Of a DNA stretch of 64,000 bases, positions 42,780 to 51,431 are shown piece by piece. The DNA is from Psychrobacillus sp044762655. Lineage in GTDB: Bacteria > Bacillota > Bacilli > Bacillales_A > Planococcaceae. The position numbers were made by a program, and so were the translations under genes. The first letter of the stretch is position 1. Every line of letters begins with the position of its first letter. Where the stretch lies: contig NZ_JBIWER010000009.1 of assembly GCF_044762655.1 (NCBI RefSeq), positions 6,756 through 70,755 on the forward strand. The letters run 5' to 3'. Below the pieces are notes generated by a model that had not been told where the DNA came from, made no database searches, and saw nothing but the letters and a program-made list of their open reading frames with translations.

Positions 42780-44315
42780 CTACTTTTTTAACTCGTTTAT
42801 CTTTTTATTCACTTCATTTATCTTCTGTTTAGCTTCTGAAACTTTCTCTTGGTCTGTACTCTCATCTATAGTTTTTTGTAATAACACTTGTTGTTCTTCC
42901 AATGCTTTTAATTCCACTGCATTTTTCTCTGCAGCTATTATAGTATCCATCAATCCATCATTATCTGAAGCTTTTTCACTTACAAACATTTTAGCTTTTT
43001 CAACATCACCCGTTTGAAGCAATGCATTCACAACATGTATTTTTCGTTCATCTGTTAATTCTACCAAATTCCTGTTATTAATAATGGCGTCAGGATCTTT
43101 TGTCAAAACCCCTTTCGAAAATGCAATATGTGGATTATCTACCTTTAACAACACCTGCAACCTGTCTAGCTCTTTCGGTTTATTTTGATTCGTTAGATAC
43201 TCTGTAATACGACTTACAGCTTTTTCATCCTGTTCAAGTAGTCTTTGGTACTCACCTTGCTCCAACCATAGTTGGGTCAATAGGCTTTGATGATCTTCAC
43301 TCAAAGAATCATACTCGTTTTTCGAAAGTCTATCCATCAATTCTTTTGATTCTCCAAGAAGCGCTTGTACATATAAGGGTTCCATGTTAGTTTCTCCACT
43401 AGCAGATGGTACTGTCTGATCGTTGGAAAGGGCATTTTTGTTAGCATTAGTCAAAACCAAGTTAAGTACAATCGCAATTAACACTATCCCCACGGTTCCC
43501 AAAAGAAACCGTTTGTTATTTTCTCTTGGTTTGCCAACCATCGCTGACTTCTTCGTGTGTTCATTATCGAAATGCGCGATACGAAGTTGCTCCGTATTGT
43601 TTGTTTTAGCTCTAAAGAAAGGAATACGTTGCAGCAACGAGGCAAACTTATTATTGGCCAATCGCTTCTCTAATTCTGCTTGTTCCTGTTGCTTTCTCTC
43701 TTGGACTTCCTCATACATAACTTCAATATATTCTTTCATCTGATGAAGCGAATTCAACCGTAAGTAGATCATTTCCGTGAATTGAATAACTTCTTCCTTT
43801 TGTTCAAAAAAATCACTGCGTTTTGGACGCCCAAAAACTTGTTCCAGATTCGTTAGCGTAATCACTATAAGCTCTTTCACTATATTTAGAATAGATGTTT
43901 CGTTAACAATGTCTAAAGCATCGTTCTCTATAACCATTACTTTAACTAGCTGATTTTCTTCATCTATTAATAAATTTTGTGTGTTCCAGAGAACCTTTAT
44001 TTCTTTATTTTTCGCAAGCTCAATTAAAGATAAATAATACTGCAGCTTATCTTCCAAATACATCGTTTTAAGCGTATTAAAAGATTTATAACCCGTAACA
44101 TCATAGTCGTGACAAACCTGCCCAGATTGAAAGTTAATATCCTTTGCGGGTACAACTTGAGGGTGTCCCTGTAGTGTATTCATCTTTTCCCTATACTTTT
44201 TTTCAATTAAATCCATTTCTTGCGTATTAAAAGTCGATAATGGTTGTAGATAGGAAATGGCGTTGCCACTGACCTCAAAAGTACCGACTTTATTAGCAAT
44301 TGTTCGAAGTACCAT
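42780..44315 (-). CDS. EssB/YukC-like membrane protein in the transfer operon
   Basis: 511 aa. An N-terminal region of about 230 residues (pseudokinase-like in EssB/YukC), a coiled-coil (VQERKQQEQAELEKRLANNKF), one membrane helix near residue 272-292 (FLLGTVGIVLIAIVLNLVL), then about 220 extracytoplasmic residues of helical repeat character (LWLEQGEYQRLLEQDEKAVSRI) ending in a coiled-coil. This topology and several segments resemble EssB/YukC of type VII secretion. No EsxA, EssC or EsaA homologue is present here, so it probably serves the type IV machine. Family call is moderate. Confidence 0.65.
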   Translation of the reverse strand: MVLRTIANKVGTFEVSGNAISYLQPLSTFNTQEMDLIEKKYREKMNTLQGHPQVVPAKDINFQSGQVCHDYDVTGYKSFNTLKTMYLEDKLQYYLSLIELAKNKEIKVLWNTQNLLIDEENQLVKVMVIENDALDIVNETSILNIVKELIVITLTNLEQVFGRPKRSDFFEQKEEVIQFTEMIYLRLNSLHQMKEYIEVMYEEVQERKQQEQAELEKRLANNKFASLLQRIPFFRAKTNNTEQLRIAHFDNEHTKKSAMVGKPRENNKRFLLGTVGIVLIAIVLNLVLTNANKNALSNDQTVPSASGETNMEPLYVQALLGESKELMDRLSKNEYDSLSEDHQSLLTQLWLEQGEYQRLLEQDEKAVSRITEYLTNQNKPKELDRLQVLLKVDNPHIAFSKGVLTKDPDAIINNRNLVELTDERKIHVVNALLQTGDVEKAKMFVSEKASDNDGLMDTIIAAEKNAVELKALEEQQVLLQKTIDESTDQEKVSEAKQKINEVNKKINELKK

Positions 44316-44347
44316 CTCTCTTTCACCCTTTCATCTAACATTAATTA

Positions 44348-45085
44348 TTATTGAAGTGGCGGATATTTTGCTAAAACTTCTTCTACTTTTTTCCTAAATT
44401 CCTCTTCTTCGACTTTAATTTCACTTTCAGGAACATCAGATTTTATAGAATCAAATTCTTGATCCCACTCATCAACATAGATAGATTCATTCAAAATAAA
44501 CGGACTAGAAGACATAATTAAGTCACCACTCTCTGACTTCAAAAATCTTAAATAGGCTTTTTCTATCTCACTGTCATCTGTTGTATCAAACTTACTCGTA
44601 ACATCTTCGTAGATTAACTGTGATACTTGAAATTCATTTGAAGTATAAACTGAGTTATTACTTTCTTCATAATTTATAGTAGGTACAGCTACTCCATCAT
44701 ATTTACAATTCCCCATCGGACAAGGTTCAGATGATGTAATTTCAAAAGAAACAACTATTTTTTCGCTTACTAATGAATTTGGATACTCTTCTAAAAATGG
44801 TTTCAAAACTATGGACTCAGCCATTTTATTTAATGACTCCTTCAATTTTCCCTCGTCACTAAGTTTAATTTCTCCAGATTTAATTGAGTTTGTTGCTTTA
44901 CTCTGAAATTCTGCTGTTTTATCTTTCATAAAATCTACCATCTTGGTAGCTTTAGTAAAATCCTCCTCACTAAATATCGCTTCAGCTTCTTCTTTCTCAT
45001 TGGTCTTTACTTCTTGTTCTTTACACCCAGTAATGATAAATAAAAGTAACACTGAAAACACACTTAACACAATTCTCTTTTTCAC
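44348..45085 (-). CDS. Lipoprotein of the transfer operon
   Basis: About 245 aa from GTG 45085, placed after AAGGGG; the longer frame starts at 45112. The signal SVFSVLLLFIITGCKEQE has a lipobox Cys. The mature part is Glu-rich and includes SSEPCPMGNCKYDGVAVPTI, a Cys pair that could form a disulfide outside the cell. No known family recognised. Being between the VirB6-like and EssB-like genes suggests a surface role in the mating channel. Confidence 0.78.
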   Translation of the reverse strand: MKKRIVLSVFSVLLLFIITGCKEQEVKTNEKEEAEAIFSEEDFTKATKMVDFMKDKTAEFQSKATNSIKSGEIKLSDEGKLKESLNKMAESIVLKPFLEEYPNSLVSEKIVVSFEITSSEPCPMGNCKYDGVAVPTINYEESNNSVYTSNEFQVSQLIYEDVTSKFDTTDDSEIEKAYLRFLKSESGDLIMSSSPFILNESIYVDEWDQEFDSIKSDVPESEIKVEEEEFRKKVEEVLAKYPPLQ

Positions 45086-45098
45086 GATATTCATCCCC

Positions 45099-46124
45099 TT
45101 ATCTTTTCGCATATCTAGCTACATATTTAACGGTTGATCCAACTGCTTTCGCCGAGCCTGTGGATGATCCAAATTGATTTAATAAAGTAGGAATAGTTAG
45201 CCCTACAATGAAGAACAACATGCCCATTAACATATTGCCACTTTCTAAGCTAATTAGCGTTTTGACACCGAGCACAAAACACAACAATTGCAGAGTTAAC
45301 GTTAAAACGTTACTAACCACGATTTTGAGCCATAATCCGAAGAAATTATACTGATCATTGACTATAGTTGGAATTGCTAATACACCGGAAATATAAAGAA
45401 TCACAAACAACACGGTTCTATACATAATGGATAAAAAGAAAACAAACAGAATAACAGACACTACAAACATTAATATAATGCCGTATCCTACAGAATTAAC
45501 CGCCATCACTTGCATGACATTATAGTGAGTAGCTGAATTGCTTAACATCGTCTCCGTTAAAAGATGTGTGAGTTCTAATATCCAATTGAATAATTGCGGG
45601 TAAATACCTAATAATATTGCTCCTGTTATAATCGCTACAACTTTTTCATAAAGGGTGTTCATGCCTTCATCCCCATTAGCTGAATACAAAACCACAATTT
45701 TAATTGTCTGCCACAATATAAAAATAGAGGTAATCGTCCATGCCAACGATTTGAAGTTCAACATATATCCTTCATACGTTGCATTTCCTGTAATCGTCGA
45801 TGAGTCCAATTGAAATTGACTAAAACTATCGATTGCTGCAAATACAAAACCACTTACAGTAGTAAAAATAAAGCTATTAGTTTGGCACATTACTTCATAC
45901 CACTTACAGTCAAATTGGTTGGTTTCATAATCGTATTTATCTAGAAATAAAGCATTTTCCATATATCCCTCGGCATTTTTCACATCTTCCTCTTTAACTC
46001 CATCTGTATTCCGATAACTATCAATTGTATCTTCCATAAAATCACCCTCAGCTGCGTGGACAGTAGTCCAAGAGCTAAACGAGGTACCAATCATGAAAAG
46101 TATCAAAACTAGTAACTTTTTCAT
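45099..46124 (-). CDS. VirB6/TrbL-like channel protein
   Basis: 341 aa with a cleavable-type signal (KLLVLILFMIGTSFSSWTTVHAAEG), a short exterior domain with two Cys (FDCKWYEVMCQ) and about six membrane helices (FKSLAWTITSIFILWQTIKIVV; VGYGIILMFVVSVILFVFFL; FFIVGLTIPTLLNQF). This is the shape of the polytopic inner-membrane component of Gram-positive type IV systems. Its ATG overlaps the previous stop by four bases, indicating coupling. Confidence 0.82.
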   Translation of the reverse strand: MKKLLVLILFMIGTSFSSWTTVHAAEGDFMEDTIDSYRNTDGVKEEDVKNAEGYMENALFLDKYDYETNQFDCKWYEVMCQTNSFIFTTVSGFVFAAIDSFSQFQLDSSTITGNATYEGYMLNFKSLAWTITSIFILWQTIKIVVLYSANGDEGMNTLYEKVVAIITGAILLGIYPQLFNWILELTHLLTETMLSNSATHYNVMQVMAVNSVGYGIILMFVVSVILFVFFLSIMYRTVLFVILYISGVLAIPTIVNDQYNFFGLWLKIVVSNVLTLTLQLLCFVLGVKTLISLESGNMLMGMLFFIVGLTIPTLLNQFGSSTGSAKAVGSTVKYVARYAKR

Positions 46125-46369
46125 CCTGTGCCACCTCCCATGAGTATCAGGATAAAAATTAGAGTTGGAATGAACACGAAGAAAGCGAGGCGGAGGACAA
46201 TGCCTTTTTTGATTTCAATTTCTTCTTGCTCACTCAGTGACTGGCCATATTGTAATTCATAATAGCGTTTCGATTTCTCAATCTCTTTTTTGGCTAAACG
46301 ATCGATAACCTGGTCGATGAATCGTTGCATCTGCTGTTGCCTTTTTTGGATCACAGTCAATAAATCCAT
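46121..46369 (-). CDS. Small tail-anchored transfer protein
   Basis: 82 aa from ATG 46369 after GGAAGG. Charged helical N-terminus (LLTVIQKRQQQMQRFIDQVIDRLAKKEIEK) and one C-terminal membrane helix (VLRLAFFVFIPTLIFILIL). Stop overlaps the VirB6-like start. Unknown family; probably an accessory subunit. Confidence 0.75.
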   Translation of the reverse strand: MDLLTVIQKRQQQMQRFIDQVIDRLAKKEIEKSKRYYELQYGQSLSEQEEIEIKKGIVLRLAFFVFIPTLIFILILMGGGTG

Positions 46370-46394
46370 TCTTAACAACCTTCCTTCAACTCAC

Positions 46395-46943
46395 TTAAGA
46401 CGTGATTTTTTTTACTACTTCTTCTGCAGAGCTAAGCGGCTCTAATGTATGATTATCGACTTTGTATTCTCCATTTTCTTTCACCCACTCTATCGTGGAC
46501 ATGAGGAATAGTACGGATTGATCTCCTGGTTTTACAAATTCACCTTCAATACCTGTTAAAGTCACTTTGTATATTGCATATACACGCATATCTTCATCTT
46601 GCTTCCGTACCGAAATATTAAAGACTTCAATTTCTTTCATTTCGCTGATGGAACCATCATTAAATTCACCAGCATCGATCATTTCCTGCGATTCTTGTTG
46701 ATACCTTTTTGTAAAGTGATTCATCGCTTTTCCTTGCATCGAATCATGCAAAAATGTCTCCGTCTTCGTAAACAACTCATCTTCTTCGCTCATTGCTAAC
46801 TTCATGCCTTCGATAGTATGGGAGAGCTTTTCATTCTTGTTCTTTAGCTCTTTATTAGAAGACCATAAGTTAAAAGCCAGTAACAATACAGCCACGATTC
46901 CGATAAGTAATAAAATACTAAAGAGTTTCTGTCTTCCTTCCAT
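46395..46943 (-). CDS. VirB8/TcpC-like transfer protein
   Basis: 182 aa. One N-terminal helix (LFSILLLIGIVAVLLLAFNLW), a short coiled-coil (NKELKNKNEKLSHTIEGMKL) and an NTF2-like extracellular domain (FLHDSMQGKAMNHFTKRYQQES; FNISVRKQDEDMRVYAIYKVTLTGIEG). This is the fold of VirB8-type scaffold proteins. A GTG at 46955 would overlap the previous stop, but ATG 46943 has the better SD spacing. Confidence 0.78.
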   Translation of the reverse strand: MEGRQKLFSILLLIGIVAVLLLAFNLWSSNKELKNKNEKLSHTIEGMKLAMSEEDELFTKTETFLHDSMQGKAMNHFTKRYQQESQEMIDAGEFNDGSISEMKEIEVFNISVRKQDEDMRVYAIYKVTLTGIEGEFVKPGDQSVLFLMSTIEWVKENGEYKVDNHTLEPLSSAEEVVKKITS

Positions 46944-46951
46944 CTCTTTAC

Positions 46952-48028
46952 TCACTCCTTCGTTGCTTGAGAAAGATATGTCATTGGATTAACCCGATTG
47001 TTAAACATACTGCCCACATGGATTTCGAAATGAAGATGGTCACCTGTCGAACGTCCCGTTGTGCCACATGCACCTATAACTTCTAACTGACGTACTTCTT
47101 GCCCTACTTCTACGCTAATTGCACTTAGATGGGCGTAAGCACTATAAACATTGTTTTCATGCTGAATGACAACGATATTTCCATATGTGTGAAGAGGTGC
47201 TTCCGGATACTCTGCAAATACTACCCGTCCATCTTTCGCTGCATAAATCGGATCTGGATTAGTACAAGCAAGGTCCACACCCTCATGTTTACTGATCGCA
47301 CCTGTGATAGGATGAACGCGCACACCGAAGTTTGAGTTGATTGTGACGTTAGGTATTGGCTGCACAAAATCTCCAATTTGAACTGTACAGTTCATTGTCA
47401 AACCACCGAGGGAACTGACAATCGTTGTGATAGTTGGTACCCAGTGTGCATTTAAATTAGTTGGATCATTTTCTGCCCCTATAGGTGCATACACCGACCC
47501 CAAATCAGCAATCGTGACCAATCCGTCTTGGATAATGCGATTGTGTAACGTCTGCCCCATCGCTTCTAAACCATCATCTAACGTCGAAAACGTCATCAAT
47601 CCATCAGGTCCCATTAATCCTCCAGGATTATTCTTATTTATAACAGCGCTCGATGTCCCATTCGTTGTTTCATGTAACGCTATGGCTGCCATCAAAACTG
47701 GATCGATTCCTTGTTTACTGGCAATCTCTATGATTAAGTCTCCTTTATCCGAAAAGACACCTGACACGCTCATTTTCGCATTCCAGAGCTCTTCGTTAAC
47801 TTCTCCGTCTAAAGAGCAATAAGCACCTCCTACGAAGCCCGGGAGGGCATTTATATTGCTGTTGGGGTCTTCTAGGTTAAATGATTTATCTTTTCCGTTC
47901 AAAGCCATTACAAAAGGGATGATGAGAACCAAAGCAACGCTGCCTAACACAATTAATCCCAACGGATTGAACAACACTTTCAGAAGGAGGAAATGTCCTA
48001 TTGTTTTGATATTATCTTTTAAGTTCAT
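46952..48028 (-). CDS. Cell-wall hydrolase of the mating apparatus (muramidase-like plus M23 peptidase)
   Basis: 358 aa. Membrane anchor at 24-42 (GLIVLGSVALVLIIPFVMA). A lysozyme/glucosaminidase-like domain at about 90-205 has the glutamate in MAAIALHETTNGTSSAV. An M23 metallopeptidase at about 235-350 shows HEGVDL, AYAHLSAI and GDHLHFEIHVG, the zinc ligands of active LytM enzymes. Two-domain VirB1-type hydrolases (as CwlT) open peptidoglycan for the channel. Overlaps the VirB8-like frame and follows VirB4 by 12 bases. Confidence 0.87.
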   Translation of the reverse strand: MNLKDNIKTIGHFLLLKVLFNPLGLIVLGSVALVLIIPFVMALNGKDKSFNLEDPNSNINALPGFVGGAYCSLDGEVNEELWNAKMSVSGVFSDKGDLIIEIASKQGIDPVLMAAIALHETTNGTSSAVINKNNPGGLMGPDGLMTFSTLDDGLEAMGQTLHNRIIQDGLVTIADLGSVYAPIGAENDPTNLNAHWVPTITTIVSSLGGLTMNCTVQIGDFVQPIPNVTINSNFGVRVHPITGAISKHEGVDLACTNPDPIYAAKDGRVVFAEYPEAPLHTYGNIVVIQHENNVYSAYAHLSAISVEVGQEVRQLEVIGACGTTGRSTGDHLHFEIHVGSMFNNRVNPMTYLSQATKE

Positions 48029-48040
48029 CCCCTCCCCCCT

Positions 48041-49912
48041 CTAAATGGTGATATCGTTTATACTTTTTTGGTCAAACCACAGCATTTCCGTAACTTCGTT
48101 GAGCTGGACTTCCAGTTTTATCTTTTTAGAACCAGTGTAGAAAATCCCTTTCCCTGCCTGTTCTTTTTTCTTCCCATCTTTTAAAATGAGTGTCTCTCTT
48201 TCTCCTTTGGAAAAGGTATTGCCGAGTTCTTCTTCCAAATACTTCAGTTCTTCCTCACTCATCGGTAAATATAGTCGCTGAATGGATTGTGTGATTATCG
48301 CTTTTCCATAATTTCGATTCTCGTCCCTTGCTGAGAGAAAATCTTCAACGGATTGTGAGGCAGTAGTGATTCCACAATTGAACGAACGTAAAACTTTCAT
48401 CATAAAATAGATGAACTCCATCGCTTTTGGAACCTTAGGATCCGCTATCACATGTGCTTCATCTATAAAAATCTCACTCGGTTTTCGGTCGCCACTCATA
48501 ATCTCATAGGTTGTATGCGAGAGAATGTTATAAAAAAGAATTCGTTGAATCTTTTCATTGTTACTCATCTCTTTCAAGTCATAGCAAACCAACTCATTAT
48601 CAATGTTAATGTTCGTGTGACCGTTAAAGAGTTCGGAATACATACCCGATACATACGTTTTGAGTGTCGTGTGGAAGTCTTGCATGGACTCATATAAATA
48701 CGTATCTTTATTTCTGTCTTCTTCAATCAAATCATATAGATCCTGTAGTGTTGGATAATCCGTCACTAGTAGACCATTAGTGTTCGTTGAATCACTAATG
48801 CCCTTATTTGCGTAAGCCTTTTGAATATAACCACTTAATATCTCTTCTTGAAGATCTGTCATACCGCTGTACATTAACCTGAACATGACAAGGAGATTAG
48901 AGATTTTCGTTAATAGGATATTACCGAACTCGGTCTCTTCCAATTTGATTTTGTCATTCACTTTTGGTAAATCCAGCGGGTTGATCCGGTTTCCACCTTT
49001 CAGTTGAAACTTCACCCATGCCCCACCTAAATCAGCGTAAGCTCGTCCAAATTCACCCTTTGGATCAATGGTGATTATTTTTCTTCCTAGCATATGTTTA
49101 TTGGTCATGTTCGCAAAGAGATACGTAGACTTTCCGATACCCGAAATCCCAATAACGAACTCATGCCGGTTTAGTAGAGTCGTATCATCTACAATCACTA
49201 CATTTCCAGTTGTCATGTTACGGCCTTTGATTAGTCCTGTTTGGGAGAACATTTCATTTTCATGGAACGGAAAAAAGTAAGATATAGCTTCTGAGTTACT
49301 CATTTTGTACGTTAACTCATTCACTTTATTTTCATTTAGGGGCAAAAAGGAACGGTAGGCATCAATGGCACGGTCTGTCGGGTTATGAACAATACCAATT
49401 TTGGAGAACTTGCTTTTAACGGTAGTTGTCAATTGATCTAGTTCGCCAACGGAACTTGCGACCAAATGAATGAGTGTATGAAATAAAAAGATTTTATCGT
49501 TTCGGTATGCCAGATTTTTTAACATCTCCGATGCACTATCAATTTGACCTTGTGCATCAATCAACGTGTTTTCATCTGCGAACCTCGTATTCATTTTCAT
49601 GCGGTTTTGTTTAATACTTTTAACGAGCTGCGTACGAACTTCACCCGTTTGATACTCCTGGACGTAATTGACGATAGAGACATTCTCGGGAAGTTCTGTG
49701 ACCTGCTGAATTTTATTTTGATCTTGCACTGGATCGTAATCAACAATAAGTAATGTTCTCGTATAGTTAGCACCGACACGTACATAGGAGTCATATTCAG
49801 TGATATTGTCGGGAGCAAGTACCGTTAAGAGGGATTGATTCATCCCACCGACTGACTCTTCAAATGTCTCTTCCTGATGTTTTTTAGAAAACTTCTGTTT
49901 GAACCAGTTCAT
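48041..49912 (-). CDS. virB4: VirB4/ConE-type conjugation ATPase
   Basis: 623 aa, the hallmark ATPase of type IV secretion. Walker A GISGIGKST near residue 262, Walker B EIFIDEAHVIADP near 475, plus the family segments IITIDPKGEFGRAYADLGG and ITTASQSVEDFL. It energises pilus assembly or substrate transfer at the membrane. GGAGGTGCAGGG precedes the ATG. 11 bases follow the PrgI-like gene. Confidence 0.92.
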   Translation of the reverse strand: MNWFKQKFSKKHQEETFEESVGGMNQSLLTVLAPDNITEYDSYVRVGANYTRTLLIVDYDPVQDQNKIQQVTELPENVSIVNYVQEYQTGEVRTQLVKSIKQNRMKMNTRFADENTLIDAQGQIDSASEMLKNLAYRNDKIFLFHTLIHLVASSVGELDQLTTTVKSKFSKIGIVHNPTDRAIDAYRSFLPLNENKVNELTYKMSNSEAISYFFPFHENEMFSQTGLIKGRNMTTGNVVIVDDTTLLNRHEFVIGISGIGKSTYLFANMTNKHMLGRKIITIDPKGEFGRAYADLGGAWVKFQLKGGNRINPLDLPKVNDKIKLEETEFGNILLTKISNLLVMFRLMYSGMTDLQEEILSGYIQKAYANKGISDSTNTNGLLVTDYPTLQDLYDLIEEDRNKDTYLYESMQDFHTTLKTYVSGMYSELFNGHTNINIDNELVCYDLKEMSNNEKIQRILFYNILSHTTYEIMSGDRKPSEIFIDEAHVIADPKVPKAMEFIYFMMKVLRSFNCGITTASQSVEDFLSARDENRNYGKAIITQSIQRLYLPMSEEELKYLEEELGNTFSKGERETLILKDGKKKEQAGKGIFYTGSKKIKLEVQLNEVTEMLWFDQKSINDITI

Positions 49913-49923
49913 CCCTGCACCTC

Positions 49924-50967
49924 CTACTCGAACCGCTCATTCATCTGGTTCTTATAATAGTTTAAGAGTTCTTTTGCTGTATTCTTTCCAATGATCACGT
50001 CTGCATTGGCATTTGTCTTACTGATGATATTTTCACCTTGCGCCTGGGCACTTTCAAAATCAATACATGCATAGTAAAACTTTAACAACTCATCGTTATG
50101 AAGAATTTTGACATCCAGCTTTTCATAACCGCTAAGCATCTGTTCTAACTTTGCTTTTAAGATATTTGCCGTTGTATCAATTTTCATATAATCCTTATCC
50201 GAACTGGTCATGGGTGTTGATATTACGACATAGCGTTTTCTCGTCACCATATTCTTTGATTTTTGAATACGTTCAATTTGATTAAAATACCCCTGTTTTA
50301 GCACTCGCTTGGCATAAGATGAATCCGTATCGAGTTGCTCATTAAACCACATCAGATAATTTGTTAAATTGACCGGTTGGGCTACTTGCATCAACTGGAC
50401 CTGTTTTTCTCCGGTGTCATTTAAAAAAGCCTGATATGCTTCCAAAACTCGTTCTTTTGATAACTCATTCATAAGCGATAGATTAACAGAGGAAACTTCT
50501 AGTACTTTAATCAACTGATGACTGGAGGATTCGATGCAACCATTAGCAATATTGGATAAACCAAGTTCCATTCGTGTATCGCCTGCCTTTCGGTTCATCG
50601 GTAATTCCCCTTTCGCATAATAGAATTCCTTTTTACGATGATTCGCTTTAAATTTCCAAATTATTTTATATTGCAGCAGCGACAAATTTTTCCGAACAGG
50701 ATGCTTATTTAATTGAAAAACAGCAACGAGTAAAGTAGGTGCAAAAGCAATTAATATCATTTTTTGATCGAGCATCCCCATACGATAAATAAAGTATGAA
50801 ACGATAATCCCTAAAATAATAAAGGGTGAAAGGATAAAAACATCTTGGAACGAGATATTCCCATACAGATATTTCTTTGTATCAATATTTAAGGGCAACT
50901 CTACTTTTCCAGAAGCTCTTAATCGTTCCTGCCGATCAAAATATTCTTCTGAACGCATCTTCATCAC
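49924..50967 (-). CDS. PrgI/TrsD-like membrane protein of the transfer operon
   Basis: 347 aa. The N-terminus (YLYGNISFQDVFILSPFIILGIIVSYFIY, then KMILIAFAPTLLVAVFQL) gives two membrane helices as in PrgI. The soluble rest (IKVLEVSSVNLSLMNELSKERVLEAYQAF; GYFNQIERIQKS) resembles the N-terminal domain of VirB4 proteins, as in staphylococcal TrsD. It sits immediately before virB4 and probably forms its membrane dock. Confidence 0.72.
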   Translation of the reverse strand: MMKMRSEEYFDRQERLRASGKVELPLNIDTKKYLYGNISFQDVFILSPFIILGIIVSYFIYRMGMLDQKMILIAFAPTLLVAVFQLNKHPVRKNLSLLQYKIIWKFKANHRKKEFYYAKGELPMNRKAGDTRMELGLSNIANGCIESSSHQLIKVLEVSSVNLSLMNELSKERVLEAYQAFLNDTGEKQVQLMQVAQPVNLTNYLMWFNEQLDTDSSYAKRVLKQGYFNQIERIQKSKNMVTRKRYVVISTPMTSSDKDYMKIDTTANILKAKLEQMLSGYEKLDVKILHNDELLKFYYACIDFESAQAQGENIISKTNANADVIIGKNTAKELLNYYKNQMNERFE

Positions 50968-50977
50968 ATCTTTCTAG

Positions 50978-51202
50978 TTACAGATTCGTTTGAACATATT
51001 CAATCACTGGTTTAGCAAGTAAGAATAACACCACCCCTAGCACACATAGTTTAATTCCGTTCTTAAATTTCGGAGTCGATTGTTCATCACCTGCCCAAAC
51101 CCCAATGGCACAAATAAGTAACCCGATTGCGAAAATAGTAATAAATGTTCCTTGCATATCACTAAATAATGTATTTAAGAATCCCTGAATTCTCTCAAAC
51201 AT
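50978..51202 (-). CDS. Small two-helix membrane protein, VirB2-like pilin or TrbC-type
   Basis: 74 aa from ATG 51202, which follows GGGAGGTGGGAAA. Two hydrophobic helices (GTFITIFAIGLLICAIGVWA; GIKLCVLGVVLFLLAKPVIEYV) separated by a short polar loop (GDEQSTPKFKN). First gene of the transfer operon, the usual place of the small pilin-like subunit. Confidence 0.75.
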   Translation of the reverse strand: MFERIQGFLNTLFSDMQGTFITIFAIGLLICAIGVWAGDEQSTPKFKNGIKLCVLGVVLFLLAKPVIEYVQTNL

Positions 51203-51240
51203 TTTCCCACCTCCCAAATCTTGTTAATTACACTCTATCA

Positions 51241-51262
51241 ACTTGCCGACATTTAGGCAAGT
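51241..51262. promoter_or_regulatory. Inverted repeat before the transfer operon
   Basis: ACTTGCC, eight bases, GGCAAGT about 40 bases upstream of the first transfer gene. It is a likely operator for a transfer regulator such as the nearby XRE protein. The regulator assignment is inferred. Confidence 0.5.
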
Positions 51263-51393
51263 AAAAAACCCATATTTTTCCTAGGCATTAATAACCCTTT
51301 TGAAATAGTCCTTAAGAATCAAAAAATACCTTAAAGACGTATTCGAACGTTTTATTATTGAAATAATCGAAAAACAATTTGAACTTTTACGAT

Positions 51394-51431
51394 AAAAAGA
51401 GCCAAGAGGAGTTAACCTCTTAGCTCTTTTA
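51394..51431 (-). terminator. Terminator of repA
   Basis: AAAGAGC(C)AAGAGG and CCTCTTAGCTCTTT pair around AGTTAA. It overlaps the repA stop at 51412. Confidence 0.8.

Noticed and set aside
42780..44315. A full type VII secretion locus
   Set aside because: Only an EssB-like protein is present; no WXG100 substrate, EssC ATPase or EsaA.
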